Source of the DNA: Lachnospiraceae bacterium UBA3804 | GTDB taxonomy: Bacteria > Bacillota > Clostridia > Lachnospirales > Lachnospiraceae | Direction: 5' to 3' | Length of the DNA stretch: 64,000 bases | Assembly: GCA_002368665.1 (NCBI GenBank) | Contig: DFEK01000009.1 | Location: 1-64,000, forward strand | Shown here: positions 19,978-28,787 of the stretch, piece by piece | Layout: each line of letters opens with the position of its first letter | How positions within the stretch are numbered: position 1 is the first letter of the stretch | Translations under genes and position numbers: made by a program | The notes under the pieces: model-generated | Database searches by the model: none | Told to the model about the DNA's origin: nothing | The model's input: the letters and a program-made list of their open reading frames with translations, nothing else

Positions 19978-20070
19978 ATTTGAATGCCATCCTTACTTGG
20001 TCAATAAGAAAATATTTTCTCTATTCTATTACACTTGCCCCTCGAAATCAAGAAGTTTCTTTCCGAATTC

Positions 20071-20099
20071 TTGACCATGTTTCCAAAATGAGTGATAAT
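20071..20099 (+). promoter_or_regulatory. murI promoter
   Basis: TTGACC (20071-20076), a 17-nt spacer and GATAAT (20094-20099), 45 bp before the murI start. Good fit to the housekeeping consensus. Confidence 0.65.
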
Positions 20100-20144
20100 G
20101 GTATTTATTAAAATAAATGCGTATACAAGTACGGAGAAAATAAG

Positions 20145-20948
20145 ATGAATCTGGACATAAATATGCCGATCGGTTTCATGGATTCGGGCCTTGGAGGCAT
20201 CAGCGTCTTAAGGGAAGCCGTAAAACTGATGCCGGAAGAAAACTTCCTGTATTACGGTGATTCCGCCAATGTTCCTTACGGGAACAAGAAAAGAGAAGAA
20301 ATCAAGCGTCTGACCTTCCATGTGGTTGAAATTCTGATCAATCAGGGCATCAAAGGTCTGGCAATTGCCTGTAATACCGCAACCAGCGCAGCCGTAAAGG
20401 ATTTGCGCTTAATGTATCCCGATCTTCCGTTGGTCGGCATCGAACCCGCCATCAAACCCGCAATTGAGCAGAGTATGGGCGGAACCATCCTGGTTATGGC
20501 TACTCCCATGACCATCCGGCAGGAAAAATTCCGTCATCTCCTCGAACAGTACGGACAGGGACATGATGTCGTTTCCGTTCCCTGCGACGGCCTTGTGGGA
20601 TTTGTCGAAAACGGAATGTTCGACCAGGACCTTCTGGATGTATATTTCAGAAAACATCTGGGTCCCTTCGTTAATTCCTCCACGGAAAGCATCGTGCTCG
20701 GCTGTACACACTACCCCTTCCTCAAAGCCAATATCCGCGAATACCTCCGTACGGAGCATCACCGCGAAGATATTGACTTAATCGACGGAAGTTACGGAAC
20801 AGCCAAAGAGCTTCGAAGACGGCTTGCCGAGAAGAATTTATTAAAAATAAACACCGGATGGCCCGGACACGTTGAAATTCTAAACTCCTCCTCCGATACG
20901 GATATGGTGGAGAAAAGTTACGAACTTTTGAACCGTCCCGAACTTTAA
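20145..20948 (+). CDS. murI: Glutamate racemase
   Basis: Makes D-glutamate for peptidoglycan. Both catalytic cysteines are in their motifs: ACNTATSA and LGCTHYPFL. The N-terminal GFMDSGLGGISVLR and YGDSANVPYG segments are standard. The 267-residue length is normal. GGAGAA lies 7-8 nt before the ATG. It is followed 21 bp later by the DUF6062 gene, so the two are probably co-transcribed. Confidence 0.96.
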   Translation: MNLDINMPIGFMDSGLGGISVLREAVKLMPEENFLYYGDSANVPYGNKKREEIKRLTFHVVEILINQGIKGLAIACNTATSAAVKDLRLMYPDLPLVGIEPAIKPAIEQSMGGTILVMATPMTIRQEKFRHLLEQYGQGHDVVSVPCDGLVGFVENGMFDQDLLDVYFRKHLGPFVNSSTESIVLGCTHYPFLKANIREYLRTEHHREDIDLIDGSYGTAKELRRRLAEKNLLKINTGWPGHVEILNSSSDTDMVEKSYELLNRPEL

Positions 20949-20969
20949 ACTGACAGGAAAGGAACTCTC

Positions 20970-21734
20970 ATGAAAGAAAAACTTTACACCATACCCTTAA
21001 ATGATGCCGTAAACGCCCATGACGAATGTCCTTTCTGTTTTGTCGAGCGTGAAGTGGAACAGGGTCTTCTGGACTTCTGCTTAGGCTCCGGTTCCTCCTA
21101 TATGGTCAGCGAAATTCGTGATATCACGGATAAAGAAGGGTTCTGCCGCGTACATTACAAGAAAATGTTCGACTATGGAAACACCCTGGGAAACGCATGG
21201 ATGTTAAAAACCCACTATATGGCGGTTCGCAAGCAGATGGAGAAAGCGATGGACTCTTATAAGCCCGGTGCAAAGCCTTCCATCTTCGCCAAGAAAAGCG
21301 CCGACGGCGGAATGCGAAATTCCGTTGCCGCTTGGGTAAAGGAGAAAACGGATTCCTGCTATATCTGCAACCAGTTTAAGGAAACTTATGCAAGATACTT
21401 AGACACCTTCGTATATCTTTGGAAAAACGATCCCGCTTTCAAAGAAAAGATTAAAACCTCCAAAGGCTTTTGTCTGGCTCATTTCGGGGACTTATGCGAA
21501 GTTGCGGAAAGCAAATTAAATGAAAAAGAGAAGGAAGAACTCTTCGGAATCATCTTCCCTCTCATGAAAGAAAATATGGAACGTCTTCAGGAAGACGTTA
21601 ATTGGATGATTGAGAAATTCGATCACCGCAACGCGAATGCGGACTGGAAAACCTCCAAGGACGCCATTCAGCGCGGAATGCAGAAACTCAAGGGCGGCTA
21701 TCCCGCCGACCCCGTATATCAGCAAAAGAAATAG
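20970..21734 (+). CDS. DUF6062-like protein with two CxxC / FCxxH(F/Y) modules
   Basis: The 254-residue cytosolic protein has no signal or membrane segment. It contains two similar halves: CPFC with FCRVHY (about residues 21-70), and CYIC with FCLAHF (about residues 130-170). Each half offers three Cys and one His, a likely zinc site. I associate this pattern with DUF6062 of Lachnospiraceae; no function is known to me. An AGGAAAGGA element precedes the ATG. Downstream gene of murI, with a terminator right after it. Confidence 0.82.
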   Translation: MKEKLYTIPLNDAVNAHDECPFCFVEREVEQGLLDFCLGSGSSYMVSEIRDITDKEGFCRVHYKKMFDYGNTLGNAWMLKTHYMAVRKQMEKAMDSYKPGAKPSIFAKKSADGGMRNSVAAWVKEKTDSCYICNQFKETYARYLDTFVYLWKNDPAFKEKIKTSKGFCLAHFGDLCEVAESKLNEKEKEELFGIIFPLMKENMERLQEDVNWMIEKFDHRNANADWKTSKDAIQRGMQKLKGGYPADPVYQQKK

Positions 21735-21752
21735 CTTTTCAACGGCACGAAC

Positions 21753-21780
21753 AAAAAACAACCCTTTCGGGTTGTTTTTT
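21753..21780. terminator. Bidirectional intrinsic terminator
   Basis: Perfect 12-bp stem AAAAAACAACCC (21753-21764) / GGGTTGTTTTTT (21769-21780) with loop TTTC. It ends murI-DUF6062 on the plus strand. On the minus strand it follows the beta-CASP gene, whose stop codon is itself inside a second 12-bp hairpin (about 21792-21820). Confidence 0.92.
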
Positions 21781-21815
21781 AGTTCGTAGCTAAGATAAGA
21801 TTGCTGAAAGCAATC

Positions 21816-23423
21816 TTATCTGTCCCACTTATCGCATAATGAGTTAATCTGGTCCGCGAATTTCGCCAGATCCTTGTTCGTTCCACCCTCATTATGCGCA
21901 ATAACCTGCAGCAATCTGTTTCCGGCAGCAAGGAGACGTGCAAACACTTCGGTGACACGCTTCTGCTGTCCTTCTTTTTTCTTGAGCGTAACCGGTTCTG
22001 CCTCGTAAACAAATTCATCCGCAAGCATATCGAATACGGTTCCGCTGTAAGGCGCATAAGTATTGTGTCCGTACTCGTCATGAAGATAATTGCAGAAGGA
22101 TTTGATGGTTTCGTCTTCGCCGTGAACAAGGAAAACCCGCTCCGGCTGTTTTTCATAAGCATTGACCCAATCGGTCAGGCCATTTTTATCCGCATGTCCG
22201 GATATGCCCGCAAGCACCTGAATATGCGCATTTACTTCAATCAGTTCTCCGAAGAGTTTGACATTATCCACGCCATCCACAAGGGCACGTCCGAGTGTTC
22301 CGATCGCCTGATATCCGACAAAGAGGATCGTACATTCCTCTCTCCAGAGATTGTGCTTTAAGTGATGGCGGATTCGACCGGCCTCGCACATACCCGAAGC
22401 GGAAAGAATTACCTTCGGTGCCATGTCGAAGTTGATGGCTTTCGATTCTTCACTGGTGATGGAAAGATGAAGTCCGGGGAATGTCAGCGGGTTAATGCCC
22501 GCACGGATTAATTCCATTGCCTCTTCATCATAGCATTCCGAAATATTCTGGGTGAAAATCTCCGTTGCCTCAACAGCAAGAGGGCTGTCTACATATACAT
22601 CGAAGTTTTCCCATCCCTCCACCAGTTTGTCCGTTTTTATCTTACGCAGGAAATACAGCATCTCCTGTGTTCTTCCTACGGCGAAAGAAGGAATGACCAC
22701 ATTTCCGCCGCGGTCGAAGGTTTCTTTCAGAATTTTACTGAGTTCCGCCACATAATCCACACGGTCCGTGGAATGGACGCGGTTTCCGTACGTGGACTCC
22801 ATAACCACGTAATCCGCCTCGGTTGTCGGGATCGGATTCCGAAGAAGCGGCTGGTTCGTATTTCCGATATCACCCGAGAAAACAATCTTTTTCTCGACAC
22901 CGTTTTCTTTCAGCCAAAGCTCTATACTGGCCGAGCCAAGCAGATGTCCGATATCGGTAAAACGAAACGAAATCTCATCACAGAGTTCATATTTTTTGTT
23001 GTAATGATAGGGAGAGATCAAACGAATTGCGCCATCCGCATCTTCCATCGTATAAATCGGTTCTCCGGAATCGATGTTGGCGCCTCTTTTTTTCTTACGC
23101 TGCTTCCATTCCGCTTCCTGCATCTGAATATGTGCACAGTCGCGAAGCATAATGGAGCAAAGATCAGCCGTGGCATCCGTCATCAGAATCTGTCCGCGGA
23201 AGCCTCTTGCATACAATAGCGGAAGCATTCCCGAATGGTCCACATGGGCATGGGTTAGAAAAACATAATCAATGCTCGCCTCATCAAAAGGAAGCTCGGC
23301 ATTTTCAAACACATTAATCCCCTGCTCCATACCGTAATCCACGAGGATGCGCTTTTTCCCAACTTCAAGGCAGTGACAGCTTCCCGTCACTTCATGATCT
23401 GCACCGATAAACGTTAATCTCAA
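21816..23423 (-). CDS. Beta-CASP metallo-beta-lactamase RNase (CPSF/YsiA-type)
   Basis: The 535-residue hydrolase has the zinc motif HAHVDH at residues 58-63 and GDIGNTNQ for the later ligand. Beta-CASP elements follow: ESTYGNR, PSFAVGRTQE, SASGMCEAGRI and HGEDE with GHADKNG. This matches the archaeal CPSF-like, widely distributed bacterial branch, predicted to cut or trim RNA. The start is TTG at 23421-23423, with AAAGGAGG 8 nt before it; no nearby ATG fits the family N-terminus (MRLTFIGA). The last residues overlap a hairpin. Confidence 0.92.
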   Translation of the reverse strand: MRLTFIGADHEVTGSCHCLEVGKKRILVDYGMEQGINVFENAELPFDEASIDYVFLTHAHVDHSGMLPLLYARGFRGQILMTDATADLCSIMLRDCAHIQMQEAEWKQRKKKRGANIDSGEPIYTMEDADGAIRLISPYHYNKKYELCDEISFRFTDIGHLLGSASIELWLKENGVEKKIVFSGDIGNTNQPLLRNPIPTTEADYVVMESTYGNRVHSTDRVDYVAELSKILKETFDRGGNVVIPSFAVGRTQEMLYFLRKIKTDKLVEGWENFDVYVDSPLAVEATEIFTQNISECYDEEAMELIRAGINPLTFPGLHLSITSEESKAINFDMAPKVILSASGMCEAGRIRHHLKHNLWREECTILFVGYQAIGTLGRALVDGVDNVKLFGELIEVNAHIQVLAGISGHADKNGLTDWVNAYEKQPERVFLVHGEDETIKSFCNYLHDEYGHNTYAPYSGTVFDMLADEFVYEAEPVTLKKKEGQQKRVTEVFARLLAAGNRLLQVIAHNEGGTNKDLAKFADQINSLCDKWDR

Positions 23424-23468
23424 TGTTCTTTCCTCCTTTGCCGACTAAGCAGGTATCCGAATGATTGA

Positions 23469-24197
23469 TTAAAGGAAAATTTTGGAAAAAATGCAGAATA
23501 ATGCGATAAGCGGCGTATCATAAGAAACCCTGCGGCCGATACCCGCATCGCAGATTGCCTTAATGGCAACATTTCTGGGCTTATTCATAAAATACTGTTT
23601 GAAAGGAATGGTCCTTCCGGTATAACGTTCACTCTTGTCAAAGAAAGGCGTATTCACCGGTCCCGGGCAAACTGCCGTCACCGTAATCTTGCGTCTCTTT
23701 AATTCCGAATGAAGCGATTTGGATAAGGACAGAACATATGCCTTGCTTGCGCAGTATACACCGAAATTCGGAATCGGTCCGAATCCGGCACTTGAAGCAA
23801 GGTGAATGATTTTGCTGCCGGCTTTCATATACGGCAGGCAAATAGAAGTAATATGCGTAAGCGCTTCACAGTTTAAGCGCACCATATTCGTTAATTCTTT
23901 GCGGGGCAGCTCGTCAAATCTGCCCTGAAGTCCCTCTCCCGCACTTTGGAACAGCATGCGGATATTGGGTCTTAATTCTTTTATAACGCCTTCAAACGCA
24001 TCCATATCTTCCGGATTGGTGACATCCATGATAATGATGCGGTTGGCGTGATGCAGATGTTTGGAAAGGATACGAAGTTTCTCTTCGTTTCGTCCTACAA
24101 TCCAGATCTCGTCCAAACTACGGAATCTGCGGTCGATCTCCAAAGCGGCTTCCCATCCGATACCGGATGAAGCACCTGTCACCAATGCAATCTTCAT
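23469..24197 (-). CDS. Short-chain dehydrogenase/reductase
   Basis: The 242-residue Rossmann enzyme has TGASSGIG at residues 7-14 (NAD(P)-binding), the DVTN segment and catalytic Ser in LASSAGF. YCASK supplies the catalytic Tyr and Lys, and PGPVNTPF comes later. The usual NNAG motif reads QSAG. The C-terminus ends in a hydrophobic stretch (LIALFCIFSKIFL) that could sit on the membrane. AAAGGGGG precedes the ATG. Substrate unknown. Confidence 0.9.
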   Translation of the reverse strand: MKIALVTGASSGIGWEAALEIDRRFRSLDEIWIVGRNEEKLRILSKHLHHANRIIIMDVTNPEDMDAFEGVIKELRPNIRMLFQSAGEGLQGRFDELPRKELTNMVRLNCEALTHITSICLPYMKAGSKIIHLASSAGFGPIPNFGVYCASKAYVLSLSKSLHSELKRRKITVTAVCPGPVNTPFFDKSERYTGRTIPFKQYFMNKPRNVAIKAICDAGIGRRVSYDTPLIALFCIFSKIFL

Positions 24198-24257
24198 AAT
24201 GCTACCCCCTTTAATTCGACGAAATCACTGCGAAATTCCTGCCCCCACAGGTCTTTC

Positions 24258-25187
24258 TTATTCCTCATAGAAGGAATATGTGTCTCCGCCTTTCTTTCGT
24301 GCACTTAACATTGCCAAGTCGGCATGGCCGTATATTTCGGCAGCTGACGTTCCGTCCTTCGGAGACATTACAACACCTACGCTGGTGGTAATGCTGAGTC
24401 CGTTCGGAAGCTCGAGCCTGGTGTTCTTGCAGATTCCGGCTGCGATACGCTCAGCCACTTCTTTATCGTTTACACTGTATAGGCAGATGAAGAATTCATC
24501 ATCTCCGATACGTCCCAGAATATCATCGGTACGAAGGTGCTTTCTAAGAATATTAACCACATTAACCAGCACCTGGTCGCCCATTTTATAGCCAAAAGTT
24601 AAATTTACTTCCTTGAATGTGTCGATATCCAGAAGAATGTAAGTATGTTCTCCTCCGCCGGCGGTCATCTGGGAAAGCGCACGCATTACGGCATTGCGGT
24701 TTAATGTTCCGGTCAGATCGTCGGTTTCGCTTCCGTAAATCGCTCTCTTTAACAGCACTTTCTCACCGTCTTCATTGATAAAAAGTACTTCCACCAGATC
24801 ATCTCCGTCAATTTCGGTTTCGATGGAAGAAACGTTAATCCAGCAATCGTCATCCTCTTTCTTGATCAGGATATCCAGATTGGTCAAATCCGTCTTGATA
24901 TTTAATTTACCCTCGGAAAGATGGGTGAAGTACTCCTGCGCGGAGCTCAGAAGCTTCGGCTCGATCGGCCAGATTCCGGAAATCTGTGCAAAATCCTCGA
25001 TCTTCTCGGGAATATCCAAGTTTCTGGAACTGAGTAATGTTCCGTCATAGTGGATCAGAGAACCGTCTGATTTACGATATCCGCAGAGCGTGTAATAATC
25101 TTCGCATCCGAAGCGGCTTCTTCTGCGCTCTCCGAACATCTGAATGATCTTCGTAACCTGTTCTTTGTTTAATTCGTTATTCTGCAT
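24258..25187 (-). CDS. Diguanylate cyclase-like GGDEF protein with GDDEF motif
   Basis: The 309-residue protein has no membrane segment. The N-terminal 150 residues, containing CGYRKSDGSLIHYDG and a beta-rich stretch, are an unidentified sensory region. The C-terminal GGDEF domain begins DDLTGTLNRNA. Its signature is GDDEF (second Gly changed to Asp), with an intact I-site RTDD five residues earlier. Activity is plausible but not certain with this change. I use ATG 25187 with AGGAAGG about 9 nt upstream. The codons at 25274 and 25217 have no ribosome binding site. Confidence 0.87.
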   Translation of the reverse strand: MQNNELNKEQVTKIIQMFGERRRSRFGCEDYYTLCGYRKSDGSLIHYDGTLLSSRNLDIPEKIEDFAQISGIWPIEPKLLSSAQEYFTHLSEGKLNIKTDLTNLDILIKKEDDDCWINVSSIETEIDGDDLVEVLFINEDGEKVLLKRAIYGSETDDLTGTLNRNAVMRALSQMTAGGGEHTYILLDIDTFKEVNLTFGYKMGDQVLVNVVNILRKHLRTDDILGRIGDDEFFICLYSVNDKEVAERIAAGICKNTRLELPNGLSITTSVGVVMSPKDGTSAAEIYGHADLAMLSARKKGGDTYSFYEE

Positions 25188-25283
25188 TTCCCCAAACCTT
25201 CCTTCTCTCAAATCCATATTTCTTAAGAAAACTTCCCAACTTTTATTGTACCACTTTCCGCATATTTCCGCCACAGGAAAAGC

Positions 25284-27263
25284 TTATGCATTTACCGGTT
25301 CCTCATAATTCTTTCCGGTCGGTTCGATTCCCTTATTTTTCTTGATAAACTCAATAAATTCCTGCTTCGGAAGCGGCTTTGAAAAATAGAATCCCTGGAT
25401 ATAATCACACCCCATATCCTCAAATAACTGCAGGGTTCTCTCATCCTCGATACCCTCAACGACAATCTGCATATTCATATCCTTGATCATGCGTACCGTA
25501 TTCTCGCCGATGGAGTATAATTTGGTATTTTTCTCGATCTTGGTAATGGATTTATCCAGTTTGATAACGGACAAAGGCATGTTGACCGCACGGCTGATGT
25601 TGGAATAACCGGTTCCGTAGTCATCCAGCGAGAACATGAAACCTCTGGCGCTTAAGTTCTCAATATTGGCTATCATCTCATGCTGACCGAAGCTGGCCGC
25701 CGTCTCCGTGATTTCCAGATTGATCTGCTCGGGCTTTACATGGTGCTTATATAAAATCTCCGAAATCTCATGTGCCAGGTTTTTCTCCAGACACTGGACC
25801 GCGGAAAGATTGACATCAATGTAAGCCAACCCCAGTTCCTTCCAGCTGTTCTCGGCTATAAAATTGCAGACCTCCTCCAAAACATACCGTCCGATCCGGT
25901 GGATGGCACCGCTTCTTTCCGCAGCGGGAATGAAGATTTCCGGCGAGATAAAACCGTACTTCTCCGTTTTCAGGCGAAGCAGGGCCTCTGCAGCGGTAAA
26001 CCTTTTATTCTCGACGGAATAAATCGGCTGGTAATAAACCTCGAATCGATGCTCTGCCAGCGCCTCATCAATGATCGAATCAATGGATTTGATAATATCG
26101 AAATTCGTCTGGCGGATAATTTCCTTCGCAAACAGTACTTCGTTGCGATAAGGAATTTCCTCAAACTGACGTCCGAACAGCATCATATTGTCGGCATCGG
26201 AAATATCCTCCGGCCAATGAACGATGCAAACATTCGCAAGGATCGAGATCTCCACGCCGCGGAAGAGAAATCCTTCCGTAAGTTCCTTCTGGATATCTTT
26301 CGCCGTCTGTAAAAGGATCGGGCGTTCCGTACTGTGAACCGTAATACGGAATTTTCCCTCACCCAAATGATAATAATCAATGATTTTAAGGTGTTTAGAC
26401 TTGCCGATTTCCTGCAGTTTATCGGCAATCATATTTAGAAGTTCATTGGACGCTCTGTATCCGAGAGACTTCTGAAGGGCGCGGAAGTTCGAAACATTGA
26501 TCATGATGATGGAAAAAGTTGCCTTCGTATACACGCTTCTTCGAAGTCTCGAAGAATAGATGGACATCTTCATAAAGCCCGTTTCCGTATCCGTCATCTC
26601 CTCGGGTCTCATGACGATCATTGCGATGTACAGATAGCAGATGGAGCATGCAAACATTTCCACCACCAGTTTAGGCATTAAATACTGCACGATCATAGCT
26701 GTTCCGATAACCGGGAACAGGGCAAAGATAGAAAAGAAATTGCCTTTCAGCAGCGCCTTACGGTAACGGAAAATATGGTAAATACACATTACCATGTAGA
26801 ACAACGCCACAATATAGTTCACAACGAATAACGGTCCTCTGACATAATCTCCCTGTTCATTGAAATAGAAAACATAATGTGTTACGGCATTGAGAACCAA
26901 CACGAATGCTTCCAGTTCAATAGGGATAAAGACCAGAATCGGATATGCCGGTTTGTCCAGGGTCAGATGCCTGGTTCCGGTAAGATCGATAATATAGATC
27001 AGATAGTACGGCAGGGTCGCACAATGGAAAAACAGATACAGGGAATGGAAAATATACTTGGCTATCGTAAATCCGTATCCCAAGGAATCCAGATTGATTG
27101 CTACGACATCCGCAAACGCAGAAATAAAGCCAATCAAAACAAGAATAAAGAAATCCCTGTTCAAATGACCCTTCATCATTTTGCGCACTGCACACGAAAT
27201 GATCAGTAACCCGAATGTGGCAATTGCGGCATAGTCAAAATAGACAATCTTTTCCAAACCCAT
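25284..27263 (-). CDS. Membrane-anchored c-di-GMP phosphodiesterase (degenerate GGDEF plus EAL)
   Basis: The 659-residue protein starts with about seven transmembrane segments (residues 1-225), a 7TM-type sensor. A GGDEF-like domain follows whose signature reads GEGKF, so it should not synthesise c-di-GMP and may bind GTP. The EAL domain (from about 400) keeps AEALLRL, NLSAVQC, EITETAA, DDYGTGYS, IKLDKS and VVEGIE, all needed for hydrolysis. It probably degrades c-di-GMP and opposes the two GGDEF proteins in the window. Its neighbour downstream is the GDDEF gene. Confidence 0.92.
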   Translation of the reverse strand: MGLEKIVYFDYAAIATFGLLIISCAVRKMMKGHLNRDFFILVLIGFISAFADVVAINLDSLGYGFTIAKYIFHSLYLFFHCATLPYYLIYIIDLTGTRHLTLDKPAYPILVFIPIELEAFVLVLNAVTHYVFYFNEQGDYVRGPLFVVNYIVALFYMVMCIYHIFRYRKALLKGNFFSIFALFPVIGTAMIVQYLMPKLVVEMFACSICYLYIAMIVMRPEEMTDTETGFMKMSIYSSRLRRSVYTKATFSIIMINVSNFRALQKSLGYRASNELLNMIADKLQEIGKSKHLKIIDYYHLGEGKFRITVHSTERPILLQTAKDIQKELTEGFLFRGVEISILANVCIVHWPEDISDADNMMLFGRQFEEIPYRNEVLFAKEIIRQTNFDIIKSIDSIIDEALAEHRFEVYYQPIYSVENKRFTAAEALLRLKTEKYGFISPEIFIPAAERSGAIHRIGRYVLEEVCNFIAENSWKELGLAYIDVNLSAVQCLEKNLAHEISEILYKHHVKPEQINLEITETAASFGQHEMIANIENLSARGFMFSLDDYGTGYSNISRAVNMPLSVIKLDKSITKIEKNTKLYSIGENTVRMIKDMNMQIVVEGIEDERTLQLFEDMGCDYIQGFYFSKPLPKQEFIEFIKKNKGIEPTGKNYEEPVNA

Positions 27264-27319
27264 ACCCCTTAAGTAACAGCTTCTTTAATTTAATAATTTT
27301 ATCATATTTTTCCGAAATA

Positions 27320-27352
27320 TAAAAGCCCCGCACGGGATTTGTGCGAGGCTAT
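27320..27352 (-). terminator. Terminator of the pheA-aroF-trpB2 operon
   Basis: On the minus strand AGCCTCGCAC pairs with GTGCGGGGCT through a 10-bp stem (27324-27333 with 27341-27350, one U-G wobble), followed by TTTTATATTT. It lies 24 bp after the trpB2 stop. Confidence 0.85.
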
Positions 27353-27375
27353 TTCATACATTCCTTTGTAGATAA

Positions 27376-28749
27376 TTATCCTTCTACCTTCGGAAGGTTT
27401 GCAAGGGATGCGGCAATTTCTTCGTCGGAAGGAATATAGTCCGTCATCTTTCCGTCATGGAATGCTTCATATGCATACATATCGAAGTATCCGGTTCCGG
27501 TAAGGCCAAAGACGATGGTCTTCTCCTCGCCCGTTTCCTTGCACTTTAACGCCTCATCGATGGCTACCTTGATGGCATGTGAGCTTTCCGGTGCGGGAAG
27601 GATGCCTTCCACTCTTGCAAACTGCTCTGCGGCAGCGAAAACTTCCGTCTGTTTTACGCTTCTTGCCTCCATCAGGCCCTGGTTGTAAAGTTCGGACAAG
27701 GTAGTGCTCATGCCGTGATAGCGAAGTCCGCCTGCATGGTTCGGTGCCGGAATGAAGCCGGAGCCGAGGGTGTACATTTTGGATAACGGACATACTTTAC
27801 CGGTATCGCAAAAGTCATATGCGTACGTACCTCTGGTAAAGCTCGGGCAACTTGCGGGTTCGACCGCAATAATTCTGTAATCGGCTTCTCCTCTGAGTTT
27901 CTCGCCCATGAACGGGGAAATGAGGCCGCCCAGGTTTGATCCGCCGCCGGCGCAGCCGATGATCATGTCGGGCTTGATATCGTATTTTTTCAGTGCTGCC
28001 ATGGTCTCAAGACCAATGACGGACTGATGAAGAAGTACCTGATTTAAAACGGAACCGAGAACATAACGATATCCTTCGCTCTTTACGGCAACTTCCACTG
28101 CTTCGGAAATCGCGCAGCCTAAGGATCCGTTGGTTCCGGGGAACTCTTCGAGAATCTTGCGTCCGACCTCGGTATCCATGGAAGGAGACGGAGTAACGGA
28201 GGCTCCGTAAGTTCTCATAACCTCTCTGCGGAAAGGCTTCTGCTCATAGGAAACCTTTACCATAAATACCTTGCAATCAAGTCCCAGATAGGAACATGCC
28301 ATGGAAAGAGCGGTACCCCACTGGCCTGCACCGGTCTCTGTGGTAACACCCTTTAAGCCCTGCTTCTTAGCGTAGTAAGCCTGAGCAATGGCGGAGTTTA
28401 ATTTGTGAGAACCGGAAGTATTATTACCCTCGAATTTGTAATAAATCTTTGCGGGTGTTCCGAGTTTCTCCTCCAGGCAATATGCACGTACCAGGGGAGA
28501 GGGACGATACATCTTGTAGAAATTGCGGATTTCCTCCGGAATCGGAATATACGGTGTGGTTTCATCCAGTTCCTGTTTCACCAGTTCATCACAGAAAACC
28601 ACTCCGAGTTCTTCTGCCGTCATCGGCTTACCGGTTCCCGGATTCAGAAGCGGTGCGGGTTTCTTTGTCATATCCGCGCGGACATTATACCATTCCTTCG
28701 GCATCTCACTTTCTTCCAGATAGATTTTGTAAGGGATTTCTTTTGACAT
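27376..28749 (-). CDS. Tryptophan synthase beta-like protein, TrpB2 type
   Basis: PLP enzyme of the TrpB2 branch, about 457 residues (canonical TrpB has about 400). Features are the long N-terminus, GNNTSGSHKLNSA with the PLP Lys, ETGAGQWG and GCAGGGSNLGG. No trpA or other trp gene is near, and TrpB2 proteins do not keep the TrpA-binding surface. The role is probably making Trp from indole and serine, or serine deamination. ATG 28749 has AAAGGA upstream. It is the last gene after pheA and aroF in an operon whose leader peptide also contains two Trp codons. Confidence 0.9.
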   Translation of the reverse strand: MSKEIPYKIYLEESEMPKEWYNVRADMTKKPAPLLNPGTGKPMTAEELGVVFCDELVKQELDETTPYIPIPEEIRNFYKMYRPSPLVRAYCLEEKLGTPAKIYYKFEGNNTSGSHKLNSAIAQAYYAKKQGLKGVTTETGAGQWGTALSMACSYLGLDCKVFMVKVSYEQKPFRREVMRTYGASVTPSPSMDTEVGRKILEEFPGTNGSLGCAISEAVEVAVKSEGYRYVLGSVLNQVLLHQSVIGLETMAALKKYDIKPDMIIGCAGGGSNLGGLISPFMGEKLRGEADYRIIAVEPASCPSFTRGTYAYDFCDTGKVCPLSKMYTLGSGFIPAPNHAGGLRYHGMSTTLSELYNQGLMEARSVKQTEVFAAAEQFARVEGILPAPESSHAIKVAIDEALKCKETGEEKTIVFGLTGTGYFDMYAYEAFHDGKMTDYIPSDEEIAASLANLPKVEG

Positions 28750-28787
28750 TCTCTTTCCTTTCCGGTGACAATCACCATACATTTTTA

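Noticed and set aside
21790..21820. A second terminator hairpin (AGATAAGATTGC/GCAATCTTATCT) as a separate terminator
   Set aside because: It overlaps the stop codon of the beta-CASP gene and has no T-run on either strand. The hairpin at 21753-21780 is the better terminator.
27376..28749. Canonical tryptophan synthase beta subunit with a hidden trpA
   Set aside because: The sequence is of the longer TrpB2 type, and no TrpA-like frame exists nearby.
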